Positions 56,141 through 64,000 of a stretch of DNA of 64,000 bases are shown here, in pieces; the stretch's first letter is position 1; each line of letters begins with the position of its first letter. The translations under genes and the position numbers were made by a program. The notes beneath the pieces were generated by a model that ran no database searches, was not told where the DNA came from, and saw only the letters and a list, made by a program, of their open reading frames with translations. This DNA comes from Haematobia irritans (taxonomy: Eukaryota > Arthropoda > Insecta > Diptera > Muscidae): contig NC_134398.1 of assembly GCF_050003625.1 (NCBI RefSeq), positions 78,586,003 to 78,650,002 of the forward strand, written 5' to 3'.

Positions 56141-57090
56141 CAGTGCTGTTCAAAACAAAACCAACTAGCCCTACCATGAACTTAATCTTGGTATATCTCC
56201 CATAATAATAACTTTATTGTTTCGCTTCCACTTAAAAAATAATCGTTATGGAGTGCTATTTCCAAATTCTAATTGGGAAAATGAATGGGCTGTTATTAAA
56301 AATTGACATTTACCGAAAGGTAAAGAATCGTATGATTTGACCTGTTAAAATTTTTTGCAACTACCTAGCACCCTGTAATATTTTCTTCTTTAAGGGCATT
56401 ATATTTTGTAAGGACCTATAAGAAGAGAGATTGAATGTATAAAAAGGGCATTGCACGAATATCGTTAAGTTCATTGCCTAATTTGGTCGTCATAGGCCAT
56501 TATGCCCTATTTTTGAATAATTCGACAAAATTACCGGCAATAAGCATAACCAACACAATAAAAAACAAATTATCGATGATTTTAAAGTTTGGGTATCACA
56601 AAAAAGAATTTCGGAAGAGTACAATAACATATGCAAAAACCAACTGCGTCTCGAGTTATAACCAGTGGATGCACCAAAACTGTACACTGGGGTAGAAGAA
56701 AACCTAAGACTACGCCAAAAGAAGATCATATAATCAAAAGAACTATGCAACAATTCAAACAAATATTATCCAAAGAAGTCAAAAATCAAATTGGGTATAT
56801 TAACCATAACGATCAGATGTAGAGCATTAGAGTCGGAGTGCAATTATACTAAAATATCGAAAATCACTTATTGCAAAGAAAACTAGGTTAGCGAGCCTTA
56901 AATTTTCACAAAAATACCTTGAATGGCCTCAGGAGCAGTGGATATGTGCTATATTTTCCTACGACTCAAAATTTAACTTGCATGGATCGGATGGTACGAA
57001 GGCTGCAAGGAAAGCCATAATCCAAGAGATGGATGATTTTTAAAAGTTACGTCAAATGCCATCAGCATGGATTATTCAGCGCGATCATGA
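56141..57090 (+). pseudogene. Tc1-like element with decayed transposase
   Basis: CAGTGCTGTTCAAAACAAAA after TA is a typical Tc1-type terminus. Downstream, fragments in several frames (RRKPKTTPKEDHIIKRTM, then WPQEQWICAIFSYDSKFNL with the first catalytic Asp, and DGTKAARKAII) follow the order of a Tc1 transposase. Multiple stops and frameshifts break it, and the right end is missing. Confidence 0.65.
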
Positions 57091-57216
57091 CCTCTAGGAC
57101 AGCCGTTTGGGATAGAAAAGGAGACGATGCCTTAGTGTAGTATAATATAGTCGGCTACGCTCGGCTATAGACTTTTTTTATTTTTTTTTTTCAATAAATA
57201 TTGTTTTATCATTTAC

Positions 57217-58114
57217 CTGGGCTCCAAAACAGCAACAACAACAGGAATTGTAGCCAAAGTGCATGATATGGTATAAAATGATCGACGAATAAAAGTGCGT
57301 GAAATTGCTAATATCATGGGCATCTCAAATCATCGAGTCCATTTAATTTTGCATGAAGAACTAAAGATGAAAAACGCTTTCTGCAAGATGAGTGCCGCAT
57401 TTGTTAACAGTCGATCAAAAACGCATAGGAATGAACATTTTCAAGCTTGTTTGGATCGTTTTAAGCAAAATAAAATGGATTTTAAGCGTCGTTTCATAAC
57501 TGTTGATGAGACATGGATCCACCACTATACTCCAGAGACAAAAGAACAATCGAAACAATGGACTGAAGCTGGAGGAAGTGCCCAAAGAAGGCAAAAACAA
57601 TTCAATCGGCTGGTAGGATTATGGCAACGGTTTTTTGGGACTTCAAAGGTAATTTATTGATTGACTATCTGCAAAAGTGTAAAACAAGAATCCTTTTGGA
57701 TCAATTAAATGTAAAAATTCGAGAAAAACATCCTGGCTTACACATAATTTTTCATCAAGACAACGCACCAGCATACAAGAGTGTTTTAACAATGGCTAAA
57801 ATCAACGAATTAAAGTACGAGTTGCTTGACCACCCACCTTATTCTCCTGATTTAGCTCCCAGTGATTTTTATTTGTTCCCAAATCTAAAAAAATTCCTTG
57901 CTGGCAAGCGTTTTACCTCAAATGAAGATGCAATTACAGTTGTAAACCAGTTGAAGACCTTGAGGAAAACTATTTTAATCAAGGGATAGAATTGCTAGAA
58001 AAGCGTTGGACTAAGAGTATTGAAGTTTCAGGAGATTATATTGAAAAATAAAAATATTTTTTAAAAACTCTATTCTCTTTCATTGATGGGCTAAGAAGTT
58101 TCCAAACCGCCCTC
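57217..58114 (+). pseudogene. mariner transposase, frameshifted, with right end
   Basis: The first frame (57295-57660) has REIANIMGISNHRVHLILHE and VDETWIHHYTPETKEQSKQW (first Asp). After a +1 shift the second (57621-57989) has FHQDNAPAYKS and HPPYSPDLAPSDFYLFPNLK, the D,D(34)D signature of mariner, and then another shift leads to WTKSIEVSGDYIEK. A right terminal repeat ends CCGCCCTCG before TA at 58115. The left terminus and N-terminus are lost. The subfamily is not assigned. Confidence 0.88.
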
Positions 58115-58239
58115 GTAGATATCATTTCACCATTGTAGTGGTGTGATAATTGGCTTTGTATTACGTGCGCAATTTCTTGGTTTCGCTTAGGTCGATTCTT
58201 TACAACGTTTATTTGGCGATATGCCTAGGTGACCAATCC

Positions 58240-58840
58240 GGGACTATTTGGACGTCAAAAAATGTGTGATCAAATTGGTACCTGTGCACACTTGTGTATG
58301 GCGGCGATGGTGGACTCATCAGGGTGACCCGTAGCATAAGAGTTACGGCCACCCCAACATTCGTAATATAAACATACAAACATTATTACCTATATGAATA
58401 TATGTATGCCACCCCAACATCCGTAATATAAACATACAAACATTCTTACTTATATGTATGTATGTACTCTTGCATATTGACATGTGCTTCCACTGCAATC
58501 AAAGCCAATCCTATAATTCTATTACATCAAACGACTTACTTTCATTCTACCTTTATTGCAAATGCAACACTTTTCTTTCCACAACCCAAACAACATTGGA
58601 ACGGCATCACTTCGATTGCAGTTGACCATAATTTGCTAACACAAGTATTTCGACAAATAAATTCCCGGTAATCAGTCTGGCCAAATGTTAATGTTCTATT
58701 TTTCATTCTTGATTTATCCATATAAATAAGACTCATATTTTGGAGATATAATCAGTATTCATTTTGCTCATAATTGCGCATTACCGCAATTCAATAAAGA
58801 GTATTCATAAAATAAAATAATGTTTTATTTTTCTTAAACA
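58240..58840 (+). mobile_element. Possible solo LTR
   Basis: TATAAATA at about 58720 and AATAAA/ATAAAATAAAATAA signals at 58793-58820 lie in the order of an LTR promoter and polyadenylation site. No matching second LTR or clear TG...CA ends with target duplication was found. Confidence 0.3.
58348..58467 (+). repeat. 60-bp tandem repeat, two copies
   Basis: GCCACCCCAACAT(T/C)CGTAAT starts at 58348 and 58408; the two units differ at few positions. Confidence 0.9.
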
Positions 58841-58974
58841 AAAATAATAACATCATATCTCATAAGGTCTCTCCTTATTTCTATTACGTATATATTATTA
58901 ATGTATATATTGATGTTCATTACCTGTATGAATAGAAATCAAAAAACTTAGATTCAAACCTCACCAGAAAAAAA

Positions 58975-59070
58975 AACTTCATCGGAAGTGGACAAAACTT
59001 GATGGAAGATCCCGGGATGCGCTTAGAATGGATGGTTTGAGGAACAACTTCCATTTTTTTTTTGCTAGAA
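58975..59070. mobile_element. CCCAGC-family MITE relic
   Basis: CTTCATCGGAAGTGGACAAA and CTTCCATTTTTTTTTTGCTAG resemble the two ends of the family; the middle is missing. Confidence 0.45.
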
Positions 59071-60310
59071 TATCCAATGAACACGGTTCTGACAAAAACA
59101 TTTTAATGGTCGCATGTGTTCGTCACAATCATAAAGTCGCTAACTATGTTGTTATGAAATAGTACATCAAAAAAATGCAAATTCTGTATTCACCAAGTGT
59201 CAAGCTCATTCCGTATAGACAAAAAACAACTTAAACTGAAAAATTTTATACTATTACGAAAATGAAATTCATTTTGAGAAATTCTGAAGAGTTGTATGTG
59301 CTTTGCTGCAGTGTATTTGAAAATTCTACCCCCTTTCAAGTTTGTCATGGCCATCCATGGGCATTTCATTTTATTTTTGCAGCAGATTTGCATTTTGATA
59401 ATCAAAAAACAATGAGGACTTGTAAATAAGGATATTCGGAATTGCTTTACACCGACGTGATACAAACCTTTGAGCAGAGGGAGATATCATACCGGACGTC
59501 ATCACAAAAAAAGTTCCATAGCATAACAGTGCTGCAACAGTGGACCTTTTTTTGATTTTCGGTAAATTGAAACAAGTCCCCTGGAAAAGCACTAGTGATA
59601 CCTCCAGCATTAGCGATAATCAAAAACTTACTACTTGCAGCATTACCATAGATTTAAAAATAATAACTTACCTGTGACACCAAAAGTCGTTCCATTTATC
59701 ACTACCAGTTATCAAAATCGGTATACTCTCAGCATTACCAAAGTCTTAATAATAATGTGTTAATATTTACAAATAAATCTTGGTGTCGCGTCGCAGACTA
59801 CGAAACATTTCATGTGAAAAAAAATGTAAGCACGGCTTAAAGAGTATTGTGAACAGTTTCCAAGTTATTCCAATATATGTAGCGGAAGTACCTTAATTTT
59901 GGACCTTTATTAGCCATAAGTTATATACTTGAACCTACATAACATTTTGTAACGTTATATAAAAATAAAGAATAATTGAATTGAATTGAATTTTGGACCT
60001 AACGGTATATCTCGAATAGTCGAACTGATAGAAAAAACAAACAAGTGCTGATTTGGATTCAGCGACCTCAAAGTAGTAAAAATTTAAATTTAAAATCAAC
60101 ACAAAAAAGTTATATTTTGTTCCCTTGTGTTATTCTTAAAATGTAATGTAGTTGGCTGTTAATGACTTAATGAAATAAAATAAATTATGGTATTATTAAG
60201 TATAATTATTAACATAATTGTGCATTTACTTAAAAAGAATATGTAATGTAACGGTAATTCTGAAGATTTGGCAACACACATTTATTTCTATTTTAAGCGT
60301 GAAATTAACC
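59071..60310. other. Unrecognised DNA with a (TTGAA)n-like tail
   Basis: No gene recognised. ATAAAAATAAAGAATAATTG followed by AATTGAATTGAATT at about 59975-59995 could be the 3' tail of a non-LTR element. Confidence 0.3.
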
Positions 60311-60315
60311 CAATT

Positions 60316-60597
60316 TCGACCAAACACCAAACAGTTTTCAACGGTGGATTATCCCATCTCAGTAATACTGGTGACATTTTGTAATGGTTTCAAAGCTTCT
60401 CTAAGTGGTTTGACTTCAATGTGGAACGCCGTTCGGAGTCGGCTATAAAAATGAGGTCCCTTGTCATTGAGCTTAACATAGAATCGGGAAGTACTTAGTG
60501 ATAAGAGAGAAGTTCACCACTGTGGTGTCACAATGGACTGAATAGTCTAAGGGAGCCTGAAATATCAGGCTGCCACTATACCTAACCTAACCTTGAT
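60316..60597 (+). mobile_element. tRNA-derived SINE, second copy without head
   Basis: It matches the body of the SINE at 41931-42275 from CAAACACCAAACAGTTTTC to TACCTAACCTAACC, opposite orientation. The tRNA promoter part is missing, a 5' truncation as expected from incomplete reverse transcription. Several single-base differences show an older insertion. Confidence 0.85.
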
Positions 60598-60684
60598 CCA
60601 TTGTAATAAGTGGTTATTTTTCAGAATTTGGTATATCAGAATAAGTGATTACATATTAGTTGATCATATACTTTATATTCACTA

Positions 60685-62110
60685 CACCCAGAAAAAAGTG
60701 CCTTCGAAACTAAAGGAAAAAATGTTTATGAATTTAGTTTAGCCATTTTATTTCCATTAAGTTAAATTTTTGTTGAAAATAATAAAATTTACTTGTTTCA
60801 GTAAAAAAATCCTAAACTGTAAGGAGTTAGGAATAGCTCATTAACTAGAATAAGGGATGGAAATTTACTAATACTGTTTTCTTCGCTGGGTATAAGAATT
60901 TACTACTGAACAAGAAAATTTTATTCACTGATAACATAGCATTCGTAAAAATAAACAAAATCCGAACTACAACCAAGTTTCCTCAAATTTAGTAAAATTT
61001 CTTATACAACGATAATTCTGACTTCTTTTATTATAGAAAGCTTATAATACATACGAATAACACTTAGCAAGAAAAGTATTTTAATTCATTCGAACTAAGA
61101 AGTATTCAATCCTTTCAAAGAAAACGCACTTGTTAGGATATAGGAAATTTTCCTATATTTCTTTTATCTACCTGTAATCGATACCTGTCATCGATGTAAT
61201 CGATATGTTTGGGCGTGGGTTAATTTTTTTGTTGGAATCGCGTTGTTATGGTATACGGAGAGATTGTTGAAAAATAATATAGTAAAATAATATAATGAAT
61301 AACAAATAAAATATTTGTTATTTTAAATTAGTAAGAAAATTTGTCGTTTTTTTCAAAATTATTGAACACAAATAACAAACAATAAGTCTATCAATGTTCC
61401 TAATAGAGTATAAAAAAGAAAATACCAACAGAATAACAACCCCTTCATTTGTCTTCATTTTGGAATCTTCAATTATCAGGTAACATTTATACAGTGACGC
61501 TAACATTTTGTGAAAAAATTGGTTTATGATTTATTATATTTGTAGAAATTGAAATTGTAAAAGGAGGACAAAATCGTTACGCTTCCTTCATCTTATTAAA
61601 AGTGAAAGGAACAAGAAGAAGAAAATCATTACGTTTTACAGTTGGTAACATTACATGGAAATTGGAAATAGTGGAATAATAAACTAATATTTCAAGGCCA
61701 CTCGATGCTGTTGATTCTTAACAAATATATTTAATATAATAACAAAACATGTCTTTTATTGAAGAAAAAATTGCCTATATAAATAAATAAAATTGTATTT
61801 AAAAACGATGATAAACAGTTCTAATTTTGAAGTAAAAGGTTTACCACAAATATGTAAGATTTGTCCAAATGAATGAAAAAAGTTCAATAAAATCATTCCA
61901 TATATGAATTCAATTCAGTTAAATTTTTTCATTCTGTAGTATAGTGGTACATAAATATAGGAAAATGTTAACTAATATATGGAATGCATTCTACCAAATT
62001 TCTACGAAAATCACACCGTTCAAACAAATAAAAATGTCTTTGGCGCTATACGAAGTTCAACTTTCTTCACAATGAGTTCACAATGAGAAATGGTCATTTC
62101 TTTCTGGGTG
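60685..62110. mobile_element. 1.4-kb MITE-like element G
   Basis: CACCCAGAAAAAAGTGCC at the left and GTCATTTCTTTCTGGGTG at the right, with TA on both sides (60683-60684, 62111-62112). No transposase. It contains three ATCGAT words at 61177-61204 and a 10-bp-arm palindrome ATATAGGAAA/TTTCCTATAT near 61138. Confidence 0.65.
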
Positions 62111-62248
62111 TACTTGTTTCATGGCCGACGGTATTCCTGTGTTGAAGTACTTTCCTCCTAGGACATGCGTATGTAAATGTAATCCGGAGCGATTCCAATT
62201 TGTAAGTGGTTATTACTTTTTGAATAGAATTTATTTATTAATTCTACA

Positions 62249-62895
62249 CACTGAAAAAAAAAGCATGCCCGGTTCCAAAGATTTTGTCTTCACTTTAAAA
62301 ATTTTGGTATTGATTCCGAGCCAAAGAAGTGGAGAATATAAGTAAGGATACTTTTAAGACACAATTCTCTTTTAAATTTAGGGTTTGTGTTCTTGCTTCT
62401 AGGAAGCAAATTTTAATTTTTCGTTTTTTCAGCTTTTTTTCTTCATGTTATCAAAGTCCTTTAAAAACGAGTTAACGACAACTTTATTTTCCAAATTCAG
62501 ACTCGAATTCCAGTAGAAATTATGTTATGTTTCAAGTAAAAAATGTCTTTAAAATAAAGTGTTGAAAAGCATGTCCTATATTTGAATGATTTTGTAGTCA
62601 AGATGCAAAAAGACAACAAATTTAAAGACAATTTCATTAATTTTTAAGAATTATTTTGAATTTTTATAGTCAAGTTGACCTTACCCCAACAAAAATTTTC
62701 TTTCATGTTATGATACCCATTTTTAAGTCAAATCACTTAATTATAAGGACAATACGACTTCATTGAAAAGTTTATCGACTTTTGGACAAAGCAAAAACTT
62801 TATATTAGAAAAATGCGTCTTTTATGCGAAGCAAAATTTGCATTCGTATTTTAAGGACATGAAATCTTTGGCCTCACGACAATATTTTTTCAGTG
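62249..62895 (+). mobile_element. MITE of family F
   Basis: CACTGAAAAAAAAAGCATGC at the left and CAATATTTTTTCAGTG then TA at the right; a reverse copy is at 45505-46058 and a right-end piece at 55905-56000. Non-coding. Confidence 0.7.
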
Positions 62896-64000
62896 TAGGT
62901 ACAAAAATCCTCACAGACTAAAATGTACATACATACAATTCTTAAGACAATATTATGTGTTAAGCAACATTATAATTTTTCGTTTTAGTGTATCTTTATT
63001 TTCTGACAGATCAATGACGCGATAGAACTTATTAAAATGTACACATCACCGACGAAGAGTGTCGTTATTTGCGTAATTAGATTGAAAGTATTTGACTCAT
63101 TTCGGATTGGTCGAAGGGAAACATTAATATTTATGCTGTGTAAAATAAAATCAGATTTTACTTTTCCTTGCAGCACATTTAAAAGAAATAGAATGTTTAA
63201 CATTATTCTTCTACGCATTAAGGTAGGTAGTTTGATTAAACTTGCACACACAAAAATAACCGAAAATAAATATTAACAACTTTATTTGTATGTAAAATCT
63301 GGTGAAGCTCAACAAATTTGTTCATTGAATGTGAAGCATTTGTTGTTGAAATGTGTTTGTAGATGCTTGACAAAGAAAACATTAGAAACATCCTGACTTT
63401 CCAACAAATTGGTTTGTTGAGAAAATAGTCGACAGTTAAACATATGAAAACAAAAATAACAAGAATGATGACTCACACATCGCTGAGAATATTTATGTTA
63501 CGAATACTAAAAGAAGTATGCGAAGAATACCACGTGCACGTGTATGCTAGCAAGCAAAGAGTTCATTCATGGGAGAATACAGAAAGGTATTTATAAATGT
63601 CTATGAAAAATGTATATTTTTCAATTTTGTTGGTTTCTTAACCCTTCGTTGCATGATTTAATTTGAGCAAGGATAAAAATTATTTAGTATGTTAGAATTG
63701 TTGTATATGGAGTTATGATACCGTAAACCAATTTTCGTTCGATTCTGATCACTGAAGCAAAAGTTACGTAACATTGCATATATGCAATTTCATGCAGATA
63801 ATCGATTTCTTTAGTCAACGTTGTTATCTCTATATATCACAGGTAGAGGAGAAAAGTGATGAGATCAAAAATGTTTTAAGTGAACAATTTTATTGATGGT
63901 TGGGGAAAATGGAACATTTTTACTAAAAAAATTGTTTTCTCGCCAAACATAAAATGTTTGACAAAATCAGATAGCATGGTTGCGTCAAACATGTTACATG
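62896..64000. other. Unrecognised DNA at the right end
   Basis: AT-rich, no frame over 88 codons with a known motif and no clear repeat ends. Confidence 0.35.

Overview
This window looks like intergenic, transposon-saturated DNA of a higher fly, most likely a muscid (Stomoxys, Haematobia or Musca type). The reasons are the AT-rich composition, GT-AG style splice-like signals, mini-me/DINE-1-like dipteran repeats with (GTCY)n runs, tRNA-derived SINEs, and remnants of Tc1, mariner, hAT, Ty3/gypsy and non-LTR proteins. I found no intact host protein gene; every protein match I recognise belongs to a broken mobile element. A block of exactly 100 N (7336-7435) beside a (TA)n run marks an assembly gap.

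Layout. 1-5.0 kb: two 100 percent identical 1740-bp copies of a repeat E carrying exon-like units, separated by a 5' piece of a non-LTR element; a third, inverted E copy lies at 37.5-40.6 kb. 5.2-12.2 kb: three repeats (R4a, R1a, R1b) with 153-bp tandem cores, one invaded by a small transposon carrying two head-to-head tRNA-like units. 12.4-15.0 kb: MITEs and some unique DNA. 15.4-23.2 kb: a Tc1-like transposase gene split by a stack of nested insertions (Tc1 > T > R2 > T). 23.5-31.6 kb: a defective Ty3/gypsy element (gag, protease, RT, RNase H, integrase) containing an R1 copy, with a 3-kb inverted piece of the same element inside its integrase. 32.4-37.4 kb: four hAT relationships with visible 8-bp target duplications, nested up to three deep. 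37.5-40.6 kb: inverted E with two piggyBac-like TTAA insertions. 41.7-43.9 kb: a non-LTR RNase H domain split by a hAT that holds a SINE and a second hAT, which in turn holds a MITE. 45-51.4 kb: MITEs and two more piggyBac-like elements. 51.4-64 kb: mostly unrecognised DNA with a Tc1 relic, a mariner pseudogene, a possible solo LTR, a SINE and two larger MITEs.

How the parts relate. Nearly everything here is parasitic DNA, and the insertion order can be read because many insertions have an empty copy of their target in the same window. The most striking pattern is that four otherwise different repeat families (R1-R4) share the same build: a hairpin at each end, a (GTCY)n-core-TA block, a 3' ACTTGT|T terminus, insertion with no target duplication, and a central tandem repeat of almost exactly 153 bp. 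This fits the Helentron-associated DINE-TR1/mini-me class, but the shared period across diverged families is unusual and worth testing.
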